A DNA stretch of 64,000 nt from Isoetes taiwanensis (taxonomy: Eukaryota > Streptophyta > Lycopodiopsida > Isoetales > Isoetaceae): contig JAJEKV010000033.1 of NCBI GenBank assembly GCA_021234155.1, positions 14,949,422-15,013,421 on the forward strand, read 5' to 3'. Both the position numbers and the translations under genes were made by a program. Position 1 is the first letter of the stretch, and every line of letters starts with the position of its first letter. Positions 13,177-24,700 of the stretch are shown here, one piece after another. The notes under the pieces are model-generated. The model saw nothing but the letters and a program-made list of their open reading frames with translations. It had not been told where the DNA came from and did no database searches.

Positions 13177-13430
13177 NNNNNNNNNNNNNNNNNNNNNNNN
13201 NNNNNNNNNNNNNNNNNNNNNNNNNNNNNNNNNNNNNNNNNNNNNNNNNNNNNNNNNNNNNNNNNNNNNNNNNNNNNNNNNNNNNNNNNNNNNNNNNNNN
13301 NNNNNNNNNNNNNNNNNNNNNNNNNNNNNNNNNNNNNNNNNNNNNNNNNNNNNNNNNNNNNNNNNNNNNNNNNNNNNNNNNNNNNNNNNNNNNNNNNNNN
13401 NNNNNNNNNNNNNNGCCAGTTACGTATTGC
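13162..13430. repeat. Inverted repeat on both edges of the N gap
   Basis: The last 15 bases before the gap (13162-13176, GCAATACGTAATGGC) are, with one extra base, the reverse complement of the first 16 after it (13415-13430, GCCAGTTACGTATTGC). The unresolved sequence therefore sits in the loop of an inverted repeat. The true repeat may extend into the gap. Confidence 0.75.
13177..13414. other. Assembly gap (238 N)
   Basis: A run of 238 undetermined bases, not a round placeholder size. The duplicated block starts within about 17 bases of its right edge. Confidence 0.98.
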
Positions 13431-16320
13431 TTCAAACCACAAACTAAAAAGAAAAGAAAAACCTTAATTCTAAGATTCCAAAAAGTAATAAAGCAAAATT
13501 TTGAAATCCTTTACTTTGTGTGTTATGGGAAGTCAGATGCTTACTTGTTCATATGTCATTCATGTTTTTGAATTATTATTTCGACCACAAAAATAAGATC
13601 TCTCATAACACACCAAAAACAAAGTGATTAGATGTGATACGCGAAACAAGAATAAATAATAGCAAAAAAGACATGTATGTCCGTGGGAGCACGTAAGGTA
13701 TGAATCTCATTGCCAACGCACTACAAATCAGGAGGGTGTGGGCTGCGCTTCCTCAAAAGGTAAAGTATGGGCGAGAAAAGGGAAATGGCTAAGTGACACC
13801 AGCCAGCCGTATGAAGTTGAATGTAAGGCCAACACCTCCAAACCTTGTTAGTACTTGCTTTGGATCCACGCTGCACAGTATTCAATGCACCAATTCGCCA
13901 ACGACAAAGATGACCTAGAAAACTATTCTTGGATCAATCCAACTGCAGAGCTAAGAAACGTAAGAATTTGACAATGTAGGGTGGGTGATCTTGCTCCCAT
14001 CAATAATACAACAAGTTTTGTCGAGGAATTAAATCCTCCAAGCATGTCTTGATCCAAATAAATGACTCCAGTACCATGGCAAGATTCAATGTGAATGCGG
14101 GAAGCAGCCTAAACAACTTGTGAATAAAACAATAAATTTTTGTTTCATTTCATTTGTATCTCTTCATTTGTTATTTTCACTGCAGCCTGCAATACTTTTG
14201 AGAACCATCTAAGGTTCAAGAGTTTCTAAATTTAGCCAATCAATCGACCTTAAGTAGTTCTCGAGAACCTGCAACCTTCAATGGGCTTATTAACCGACGC
14301 TGGGTTATTCCTTTCTCGATGTCGCAGTAATCTTGCTCAAGGGATCTCAGACGTATGTAAGGGCCAAACGACGACAAAATTATTCAAGAGCCATCAAAAT
14401 GAAGCGTATTCACAAGATACATGATCCACTTTTACAACAAGATTTCCAAGAGCACCGCATGCATTCATCTCTTTTGGCAATAGAGCTTAGCAAGGAGCTA
14501 AGTTGTATTGATCCTAAGAGATCTAATGCAAGAGGCATGTGGAAACCTCAAGTAGACCGTGAGGGAGGTAACGCTGAAATGTAGCCATTTCGCTTTCGAC
14601 CATTGTGCTTTGTAGTGAGAACAATGATTCCAACTATAGTGCCCCAATAGAATGAGTAAGTCCCAAACCGCCATTGAGATATTGGCCGCTTTTTCCTATA
14701 ACTTTTGAGCATTGAAAATGGAGAGTGCATATAAGAAAAGATCTTTCGATATATGGTTATGTCTTGCAACCTTAAAAATATAGTTTTTTGCTTTTTCTAA
14801 AAAGATAATGGAGCCTAGAAAGTGACTACACCATTGCATTGATCCAGTTTTGATCAAAAGTTATAGTAGAAAAATGTCAACGCAAAAGTTAGTTAAAGAA
14901 AGACATAATAATCGAATTCCATTGGAGCTTTTATTGACAGTTTAAAAAAGCTTTTTTTAAGCAACCCTTGAGATAAATTACTTAAGATTATAGTGCCCAT
15001 GGCCCGATCCTAGAATTACGAGCATATAAGAACTTGACCTTAAATGGAGCCTAGAAAGAACATTGATCCGCCTTCCATTGCTTTCAACTTGAGATACTTA
15101 AGATTGTCGATGGCTCGTCTTTGTGAATTCGTGAGCAATCAAGGACCTTAGTGGCTCGAGAACATGCCGAACACACTATTTGTCTCTTCTCGTCGGTTGC
15201 CAATCTTGTCATGGAAGGGATCTTTGGCGAGCTTAAGGCCAAACCATGGCAATTATTCAAAAAGCCCGTGGAAGAGAAGCAAAGTTCACAAGATACATGA
15301 TCCACTCTTGCTTCCAACCGCATGCATATTCAAGTTCAATGACATCCGCCCCTCTGACATCATGACCTTCTTTGGTAATGGGTACCATGGTTCCACCATA
15401 GATTCCAAAGGGAAAAAGCCCGACCAGATGTCTAGATATCATTGACCTAGCACGGTTCTAAGGTTATCATGGACCATTGCGCATTCTTTTCTCTTCTCGC
15501 ACGAACCATTGTTTTCCAGATACAAGATTTTATGATATTTCACACAATTGAAATGCAATTTATGATTTGAAATGCAATAAATTGTGTGAAGTATCATAAA
15601 TCTTATTAAGATTTTGTCGCATACGGGCGATCGCCACCGCTAGTTGTTCTTTTAGTGGATGCATATGTGTATAAAACAACTAAAGAAACAACTAAGTTTT
15701 CATATTATCACAAAGCATCCGCCGCTAGTTGTTCTTTTTTAGTGGGTGCATATCTAGCATAATAACATGGGGTTGGTTTTGTATTTTTGTACTATTTTTC
15801 CTATGGTTTTCATATGATTTCAAAACGTATTGCATGGGAACTACTAATTAGTATATCTAGAGTGCATATACCACATTAATTTTAGTGTTTTTGTTCAATG
15901 GTTTAGACCCATGGGCCATGTTGTATTTTTTTTTCAATTAGCTTATTCTACTCTTCACATGCAACCCTCGAGCCATTTAGAAATAGGGTTTGCTAGCGAA
16001 GGCACAAATTCTCGGCAGAGGTGGAGCAATTTCTATGGTGCTTCAAAAGAGGCTAGAGCAAGCATCGAGAACAAGAAGGCCGGAGCAAGCATCAGAAAGA
16101 AATGAATGTTCAACTTGCGTAAATGGGTGTTTTTTTGTGTCGAGCTATGATGCGGCCGTGAAACTGTGGCGGCTGCTTTGGTATTCTCGCAAAATAATCG
16201 GTCTTTTGTAGCTATCCGATTCCTCGTTTAGTTCCGTAGGCATTCACCTCCCTTTTCTTTTGCAAAGGTTCGCCTCTTTTAATTTGCCATCACTAATAAC
16301 CCAGTACATATAATACTTTA
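13431..16320. other. Left part of duplicated block, no intact gene
   Basis: Contains an internal diverged duplication: the phrase CACAAGATACATGATCCACT occurs near 14411 and again near 15281, with related flanks. A direct repeat of about 35 bp containing GCTAGTTGTTCTTTTTAGTG occurs near 15640 and 15725. A minus-strand frame in 13.7-13.95 kb (better preserved at 45.0-45.5 kb) has one hydrophobic segment, but no family is recognised. A hairpin lies at 15524-15604. Confidence 0.5.
15524..15604. repeat. 25-bp-arm imperfect hairpin
   Basis: The left arm 15524-15549 and right arm 15580-15604 are near-perfect inverted copies (core TTCACACAATT / AATTGTGTGAA). The 30-base loop holds two direct GAAATGCAAT words. 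It is conserved at 46796-46876 in copy 2. It could be a MITE remnant, a cruciform or a small-RNA precursor. Confidence 0.7.
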
Positions 16321-16326
16321 GAAAAG

Positions 16327-17110
16327 ATGTGTGAGCTTTTGGAGGAGTACTCCAAGGCTTTGATCCGTAGCTGATAATGTTGGGTCTACTCAAATGCAAA
16401 GAAATCGTGAAGGGTTTAAGGCCGTGAATCAATCAGACTTATGGGGAAGAATACCATGATGAAAAGAACCATTCGAAGTTTACGCAGAGAAAACCGGAAA
16501 TACGGCTGCTTTTGAATCTGATATCTCTTCTCTTGGGCAACGTGGGACTTATTTTTACAAAAGGGGATCTAAAGGAAGTCGAGAAGAAGTTGCCAAGTAC
16601 AAGGTGGGTGCACTCGCCGTGTTGGGCTTATAGCCCCAATTGATGTGACCATACCTCCCCGGAAACACATGGCTTGATCCTTCTCAAACGCCCTTCTTCC
16701 ATGTTCTTAACATTCCCACAAAGATTAATAAGAGAACTGCGGGAAATTGTGTCCAATGTGGATCCGATTAAAAAGGAGATAAAGTTGGTTCATCCGAGGC
16801 AACTTTGCTTGCAAAGCTTGGCATTCGGCCCATTTTCTTATGGTTCGCTTTTTGATCCCGGCAAATCCTTGACTTGACCGAGGATGATCCGATGGCTAAG
16901 TTCTCTTCCGGTGTTTCAATGGTGGTTGCATTGTCATTGGCGAGGGATACCCTACTTTGGCGCAAAGAAATGCTCATTTCTTCGCTAATTCATATAAAAT
17001 GTTCTTTCCGGGGTTGCTTGCAAATGTAATATTCATATCCACAAAAGTGCATCATCAAGTTAAATAATTTTTGAAGGATCCTCTAAGTTTGTCGCTGCTG
17101 CTACAGCTCC
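16327..17110 (+). pseudogene. RPP0: Ribosomal protein P0 (uL10) fragment, copy 1
   Basis: Translates in pieces to the cytosolic 60S stalk protein P0, which anchors the P1/P2 acidic proteins. Recognisable blocks include the start of the protein (CELLEEYSKAL), a GADNVGS-like block, FTKGDL, the NVD-x-IKK block and a block ending [12 protein letters not shown]. Several indels separate them and the reading ends in a TAA at 17065-17067, where the family has a Glu or Ala codon. The acidic C-terminal tail (the stalk DDDMGFSLFD type) is absent. Conserved Leu codons read CCG (Pro) here but CTG in copy 2. The homology runs directly into a Deg-protease fragment. Confidence 0.85.
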
Positions 17111-17262
17111 AAATTGTCAGAATCACCGATGAGTTCCTCGTTGAGTTTGGAGTATTACCACGCTTGCGTGATGTCAAGTAATGTAGTTGGCTATCCAATT
17201 GGTGGCTTACACAATATCGCTATACAAGTGGAATTGTTTCTAGAAACAAGATTGCGATAAAC
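17111..17262 (+). pseudogene. Deg/HtrA protease fragment (DEG9-like), copy 1
   Basis: Follows the P0 homology with no intervening sequence. The blocks VEFGVLPRL and VVGYPIGG can be read in different frames. In plant Deg proteases this block precedes the catalytic-Ser region. In copy 1 it is broken by indels; copy 2 (48396-48518) is clean. The catalytic GNSGGP block is not present. Confidence 0.65.
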
Positions 17263-17686
17263 GGAGCAAATCATCGAAAACGAGAGCAAAAGGAATATTC
17301 CTCAAAGATTCCCTTTTTTTTTTTTTACAAAAAGGGGGTAAAACTAGGTTAAAAAAAAAAAAGATGCATGAAATTTATTTTGACCCCCCCAAAATGACTA
17401 ATTTTTTTTGTGCAACCAAAGAATTGACATTTTTAAAGTGTCACTTTTCTTAGCAAATAGAATGTTCTTGAAGTATATTTTACGAGAGAATCTCTAATTT
17501 CGTGAGGATAAAATATTTAACAAAAAAATTGAAGTAAGTCCGTGAATCAAACTCAGTAGTATTCTCAAAATTTGAAGATAGAATCTTCATATTCACATGC
17601 AAAATTTACGCCTTTTTCTAAGACTCCGCTTATGTGCAAAAGTATGAGGAGGATGAAGGAGGGATCCGTGACGCCATCATGTTCAT

Positions 17687-20600
17687 TTATGCCATCCTCA
17701 TCACCTTCACTTCCTTCATCACACTAGAGGAAGTGCTTGAGTTATCTTCCTCATCACTATCAACAGATGGTGAAGCATTGCCACCACCTTCTTCATCATC
17801 TTCTTCGTAATTACAAGCTTTTTAAGCAAATTGATAGTCCTCCATGTAGACGATTGTCGATTTCAATTTAAAATCATAGCATAATATAGTCACGCCATTA
17901 AGGATCAGCTCATCCCTACAACCCACCTTCTTGACTTTCTCCCTTTTCCTTGGCTTCTCATTTCTAACTCATATCTACCTTCAAAAGCATTTTCTCGAGC
18001 GTGTTGCAAGCCAATGAATCTTGAGTTTAGTGACTAAGCCTTCCTCCTTGACCGTGGTCAAGCACTTTTGCTATCCGTAGAAGGTCGACCTTTGTCATCC
18101 TCCCTCAAGGGAAGAGCAATTAGCATACCCTTGGTAATTTCTCGTGATATTACCTTGAGGCTCATTCCTCGCCTTTGGTCCGAGGTACATGACTCCGATC
18201 CTCGCCTTCTTCTATCGCAGTGCTAACGTAGCATTGCTTGGACATGCTTGGTGTCAGGTTGATGGAAGGTGTTAGGCCATTGAAATGGTTCTTGCAACCG
18301 CCTTTAGAGCTATATTTTTCACAACAATTTTCTGTTCTCGAGAAAGAAGTTACTCCACCACATTCGATCTTCTTCTAAGAAGTACTTAAAGCCCGAGGAA
18401 ATTCCATTTTCTATGGCTTTTAAGGATGACTCGGGGTACTTTTCTTCCCGCTTGGACTCTTAGGATTTTTGAGAGGAAGTTGCTCAAAGACGCTCTCTAC
18501 TGAAGGAAGTGTCCGAATATATTTAAGGAAGCGTGCATCCCTCCTCGTGGACTCCAAATCCTTAGTTGTGGTATACTTCTTGCCCCTCAGAAGAAACTCG
18601 GGTCATCCTTCAAGTAGAACTTGATGTGATGTTGAAAGGTGAGATCATTCAATTTGTTCACAGCCTTGTTCTCTCGTCTCAAACGCTGAGAGAAAATAAA
18701 CTCTCTCAAATCAGCCAGCCTCTTTAAGAAGATCGATCACCGGAGTGGGAGTGTAAGAATCTTCAATAATTCGAACTAAAGTAGGAAGAGAGAAAGCCTT
18801 CTTCCTTCCGAGGCGCACGTAAAATCTGGCTAACATTTGGTCAATTTGATCATGAGTGTGGCCTACAAGTAAGAAACCCAAATTTCACTTTTCTAAAGAT
18901 CCCTAGCTCCACTAACATGGCACAAAGACGCAAAAGAGTGTTTGGTTCTTGTTCTCCCTTGTAGTATTGTCAAGTTGCGTAAAGCAATCGGTGGTAATTG
19001 CTCTTGCTCGCATTGTGACCTTGTTAAGAATTGTAATTGTGAGGTTCGGGTCACCATGCAAGTTTGATACGCCAAGAATACTTTGCACTTTAGACTTCCT
19101 TTGAAGACCATAGCTCCTACAAGGTGGACCTTAACAAAACATTCCTCCGCACATCTTTAGGAATGTTCAAGAAATGCGTAGAGTAGTTTTTTGGTCCATT
19201 CCATCAATCACAATGCATATATATTGCAAAGGGACGCTCAAGAGCTTTTTTCTCCGTGTTTGGCAAGCTTTCTTCTCTCTGCTTGTTGTTCACGATGTCC
19301 CGCAAGGTTCTCATGCACAATATCCAGAGAAGAAATGAGGTCAAAGCATTATCTTTAAAACAAGTGAGAGATTGGAGAACATGAGCTTACTTCTTTCGAC
19401 CTCCTCGCCTTTGCAGCTTTTTTGACTTTTAATTCTCAAGACACCTTGAACAAACGTGACATTCTATGTCTCCCCGAATTTTCACTAAACCAAATTCACT
19501 TTTCCACACCGGGTGAAGTGTGAGTAAGAGATGTGTCAAGCCGAAAGTGCAAGTCTCTTTGTACTCATTAAAAACATCTTTTTGGTGATGTTATCGCTAA
19601 ATGATACATGTTACCGTTAGGGCAGCTTCTCACATGTTTCTCTAAAATATTTCTCCATCCACGACATAAGAGCAAAGGGCATGCATGGTTATAACTCTTC
19701 TTGGTCCACAATGATCATTAATTGCTGGATTTTTGTCCAGCCTTTTGTGTATTCTAGACATTCTCGTGGAACCTAAACAAAGGACAACCATAAAGCATTT
19801 CCGCAAACTTTGACGGTTAATGTAGTGCAAGAAGGTGTTGCGGTCTGGTCTTACATGATAGGCCAAATAGGCATTCCGGTCAGCCAATGTCATTGAACTC
19901 AGAAGTTGTCTCTAATTGCTCGTAATTTAGCCATGTTAAATTTGTTGATGCAACCCAATGAGCAAAGATTTACTTCTTAAAAGTTTTCTCATTTTGTGCT
20001 CGGCCCATAAGGTTTCTTCTTCTTACAGAGGAGCATGCTTCAAACTAAAATCCACCTTGAATTTCTTGGTGGATTGGCTAGAGAATGTGTAATCTCGCTG
20101 CACTTCGCTGGTGTCTTCATCCTCCTAAGAGAGTTCTACTGGGGTGACCTCCTCTACCCTTAGTGGTGTGCTTGTAGAGGAGAACAAACCACGTGAAGAA
20201 GCCGCACTTCTGATAAGGCGGAGGTGGTGCAAAGTGTTGAATGAAGGAGATGGGCCACCATATGATGTGCCAAATAAAAGTTGTTGTAGCTGCCTTCACA
20301 GGGAGTTCGCTCAAACATGTCTCTTAAAGCGACCGAAATTCTCGCGAAACCCATGTGTCACCACGCTTGTGTGAAGAGGTGTAGATGCCGCAGGTCGCCT
20401 TCATTTGTAGTGAAATCGCGGGTGGAGAAGCGATGGAGGATCTCGCAGCCTTTAACGCGTTGTATTCCCCGCATGTGTAAGTGAAGGTGGAGAAACAACA
20501 AACGGCGGAGGTAGCCTGTTCAAAAATTTGCCGAGGTCGAGCCATTGTAGTGTCGGGATGGTACAAATGGTGGTGGAAGATTGCTACGCGGCAAATGTGA

Positions 20601-20826
20601 GGGTTGGAAAGGTGGTGGCAGCCGGTTTCCTACCGGACTTGGAGAGGGTTGGAAAGGTGGTGGCAACCGCTAGTTACCGGACTCTGAGTGTCTTCGAAGC
20701 AACAAAGACCTTGTCGAGGTAGGTGTTGAAGAAGCATCTCCGCCTTGTGTTCCATCCGGGCGTAGAGGTACTTGGGCAAACAAATGGTGGTGGAAGTTTG
20801 TTCACTAAGCCGTTAACCATGTCAAA
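17687..20826 (-). CDS. Gene A, DUF7869-like transposase-related protein, copy 1
   Basis: Minus-strand gene, the same as 48941-52069. Visible motifs in order are a VCRKCF-like Cys block (broken in this copy, near 19.8 kb), VIDGMDQK near 19190-19213, QLDNTTRENKNQ near 18940-18975 and LLVGHTHDQIDQ near 18838-18870. The C-terminal tail ends at TAA 17687-17689 after an acidic Ser/Asp/Glu-rich stretch. The spaced Asp and His residues fit a large family of uncharacterised eukaryotic proteins (Pfam DUF7869, from memory) for which a transposase-like RNase H fold is my inference. Copy 1 is more broken than copy 2, with indels near CAG/CTG sites. The 5' end faces gene B across a palindrome array. The start is uncertain. 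Confidence 0.65.
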
Positions 20827-20878
20827 CAACCGCAAAAAATTGTGGGCTTGTTACTAACTCACAAGTCGATTGACTAAT

Positions 20879-20970
20879 GATATTCAAGAATACAAATGCT
20901 ATTCCTAATAGTATTTTGTGTGCAAAGATTTGTCGTGGTGCTAAAGATGTTATTCCGTAATACACTTGTC
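20879..20970. repeat. Single TATTC..GAATA dyads upstream of gene A
   Basis: Three dyads of the same family as the main array, without the longer arms. TATTCAAGAATA is at 20881-20892. A longer one with centre CCTA is at about 20896-20916, and one near 20950-20965. In copy 2 they lie at 52127-52138, about 52138-52160 and about 52196-52212. The first is identical in both copies; the others differ at the centre. Confidence 0.7.
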
Positions 20971-21212
20971 CGCAGTGTTTGGACAAGACGATTCCACATT
21001 ACATAGAAAAACACAACCGACAAAGGGCCTACCTTTTAAAAGGAAAATCGAGCGCCCCGGGCCATGATTCCGCCAGAGATTTAGTCGCCACCGAAAGAAA
21101 CCGATCAATATACATTTGTCAGATTCCGATTTACATAGCGAAGACAATGGATGTAAGCATATAAAAGTACATAGTACGCCTTTTCTTTTGTTTCCCCGAT
21201 TTGTTTTGTAGG

Positions 21213-21480
21213 GCAAAGTGTATTCCGTATACACTTTGCCCATTCGTTAAGAGCAAAGTGTATTCCTAATACACTTTGCTTATCATCGGAAGTGCAAAGT
21301 GTATTCCTAATACACTTTGCCCTTCGGTGAAGAGCAAAGTGTATTCCTAATACACTTTGCACTACGCCAGAGTGCAAAGTGTATTCCTAATACACTTTGC
21401 TCCTTGTTCGAAGGGCAAAGTGTATCCCTAATACACTTTGACTTCACTGAAGGGCAAAGTGTATTCCTAATACACTTTGC
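21213..21480. repeat. Seven-unit palindrome array, 40-bp pitch, copy 1
   Basis: Seven near-perfect palindromes with half-site GCAAAGTGTATTC facing its reverse complement. They start at 21213, 21253, 21294, 21334, 21374, 21415 and 21454, so the pitch is 39-41 bp. Spacers of 12-14 bp differ in sequence, so selection or conversion has kept the dyads. The centre reads CCTAAT in most units, but CG in copy 2. The array lies between the 5' ends of genes A (minus) and B (plus), where a shared bidirectional promoter would be. Confidence 0.95.
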
Positions 21481-21721
21481 TTGTCTTTTTGAAACTCTTG
21501 TTTTTAGCACTTAATGAAGACACCTTTAGCTAAAAATGCACTAATTTTAAAGGTTAAAATAACAATTTCGAGTCCAATTAAGGCACAAAAAATTGTCTTA
21601 GAGTTACTATATTTCTCGCTTGTTTTCCCCTGCCTTTTTCTCGCCTTTAGGGCACAAGATTAGTAAATGTTATTCGAATACGCTGCTCAATTTCCTTTAA
21701 CATTGTTGTTTTAAACGCTTC

Positions 21722-24700
21722 AAGGCAGTGGAAGTAGGAAGCAAGAGGGCATCAAAGAAATCTCATAAGCCTAAGCCGCCCACACCCACAAAAAGCACAC
21801 CGACACACGGACGAACCCGCTATTTAGAAAACTTTCAAACGCAGTGGTTCGTGAACTGTGGGTGCAGATGGAAAATACAAAGACACCGACGCTTTTGTAC
21901 GCCCCCAGAAAAGTGCCGGTAACAAAAGGTACGCCGACCGAAGTTTGTGAACCTTGGGACAATAAAAGATGTTGAGGAAGTTGCCTGGACAAGGTGGTCG
22001 TGGGGAGGCTATCCTTCAAGACCTCCCAAGGCTTCATAGTTGTGGACATCGTGATTTTTTAGAATTGTCAAGGCAGGCAACCACCGCAGATCGCATAAAT
22101 TCTTTTCACACTACCGGCCAAAAAGAAGCCTCGTGGTTCGCATTAGACAGTTTGTACCAAGACAAGCGGGACTTTCCCCGCCGCTGAGTCCGAAAAGCAT
22201 CTCGATGGAGAAAGGTCACAATCATCACCCTCGATGGTAGTTCTTCGTGGAGGTCATCGATGGAGGTTCCCGTGAACAAGACGGAAGAACCCCCGGGCGC
22301 CAAGGAAACTTAGCAGGCCAAGGGGAAACCATAGCCGCTAAAGAACCAAAGAAGCTTTAAAGCACAAAGCCAGCCTTGAAATCACAGAAGTCCCCGAGGA
22401 ACCTAAGAAGAAGAAGGGGAAGGGTAAAGCACCTGGTGTTGCTATTAAGGAAAAAAAAGTTGATAAAACATCTGAAAAAATGGAAGAGATTAACCTGCAC
22501 AAGTTTGTGCAAGGTGTCATTTATTTGCCAGTTACTTCAATGAAGCTTCCTCCCAAAAATGAAGTCGGGTGAAAGGCCACTTCAGTTCGCAAAATTTATG
22601 CCGATCACTTGAGGAACCCGGCGACGTAATAAGGAGCAATCCAAATGCTCATGTGGCCCCAATAGTTGTCCTTGTTGACAGGAGCAAAGGCACAACCCCC
22701 GTGAGTATGATGAGAAAACGCCGACACGCATAATCACTACGCCTTGGGAGGGAATCATAGCTTCAAGGCAAGAAGGCAACTTTACAAAGAAAAGAAGAAC
22801 CCGAGGTACCTCTCCGGCCCTCTCCGGGCCGCTTCACCGTGGGTCTTACGATGAAGAAGCAAAAATCGCTGCCAACACCCACAATGCCGACAACGAAAAC
22901 AAACTAAAGATGAGCTTTGTCGACAAGATCCGGTTTATGCATCGTGGAGTATGTAATTTTCAAGGAAAAGTACCTGAGGACCTTAAGAAGCCAGCATTTT
23001 CCTTTGGAGCTTAAGGAGGCGCGGTGCCATTGAATGTCGCCTCGAAATATGACGAGGCCAAAAAAGGCGCCTCTCATTGGCCACGACAACCGGTTCCAGC
23101 TTAGCTTTTAGAGATGGCAAGGTAAGCACAAAATGTATTCCGTAATAGCAAACCGACTATTTGACGCGGAAATCTTCTTGAACAGATTTGGGAACCTGTG
23201 ACGAGATATTTACAATGTTCGAAATAGGGGAGTTAAAGAGCAAGGGCAAGGAGACAGCCAAGAAAAAAAACCCTGACGCGCCCAAAAAAGAAATGACCAT
23301 TACCGCCCTGAGGGAAATGCGTGGCTTCTCCGACACGGAGCTTCTGGAGCAGCTTCTCCAAAAAGTTGTTGATAAGAAGTTTAGCCTAGAAGAAATGTCA
23401 AAGGAATTGCACAAGTAAGTTCTCTGACACAAACTTTACTCTTTGCATGTTAGATTCCCAAAAACATCGGCGTACATAGTGTATTCTAGAATACACATGC
23501 CATCCTTCACACGGCAATGTGTATTCCGACATACACATTGCTTGTCTCTAGAAAAGCATTGTGTATTCCGGAATACACATTGCTCCTCTAAAGAAAGGCA
23601 TGTGTATTCCGGAATACACATTGCTTTTCTAGAGACAAGCAGTGTTTGTCCTGTAGCAGAATTATTTTCTGCATATTGTTTCGAGGTAGCATCAAGCTAA
23701 CCGGCTTGTATTCCGTATACAAATAGCTTGACTTTTATTTGTTTTCCTTTTACTTTGCCTTGATTCTTACGCTTAATCTCATTGTTTCCTTTAACGCCTT
23801 GCAGCCAAAAGAACGCCATAACATGTCAAACATGTTTGATGGAGCAGCTAAACGTCAAACATGGGAAAGGTGCAAGGAACTCTACCCAATTGCCACATCC
23901 GACGAAAGATTGTGCAATATGCACCAAATTTTGAGGGCTGGGTAAGTACTCAAAATTCCTTTTCTCACAAACGATCTCTTGACAGCTTGTTGTTTTGTTT
24001 TTCTTCGAGCAAAAAGAAAAATAAGGACCCGCCCGAGGGCTTTATGAATTTGGTTAGAACAAAGACGAAGAGAGGTCGTTAGTCGAAAGAAGAACTGTTG
24101 AGCCGTAACCATCCGACTACGAGATTCTCGCATGTTTGATCAAAACAATTTATATTCAATCATTCATGGTGATTGCAACGAACCTTGTCGGAACGGTTAA
24201 GCCACGTGACTTTACTTTGGTTATTGCTGATCTTCCCTACGGGTTTAAGCTTAAAGACAGCCAGATACGACGACCAGCCCTTCAAATTTTCGAGTTTAAT
24301 GCTTTCATTGAAGGAATCAAGCAGATCTCAACGCCAAACATTGGCGCTTAGTTACGCTCCATTCGAAAGCATGCACCGCTTGGTGGAATCAGCTTTCAAA
24401 AATCACTTTGGTTCTCCGGGGCCAGTGTGATATGAAAACCTTGTTCAGTAAGTCTTATTCCGTATCACAATTACTTTTCTCTTTAATTACGAGTGTATTC
24501 CTAATAGTGTTTCCCCGCTTCCTGGCCAAAGTGTTTTTTTTTTTGCTAACATCACTTTAAATGCTTCACTAGGTACAAAACTAACATCAACTACCATGGT
24601 GGAGGACCAAGGTTGCTCAAAGAAGGTAGAGTACCTTCATGTAGCTTATTGGAGTTTTGATGGGAAGAGGTCCATGGAACACTTTAACACCGCCACCAAA

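Noticed and set aside
13172-13447. Open frames across the N gap
   Set aside because: They consist of undetermined bases only.
21213-21480. CRISPR array
   Set aside because: The repeats are full palindromes with 12-14 bp spacers, in a plant genome and without cas genes; a binding-site array fits better.
22106-22303. Minus-strand frames inside gene B
   Set aside because: Opposite-strand shadows of gene B exons with no motif of their own.
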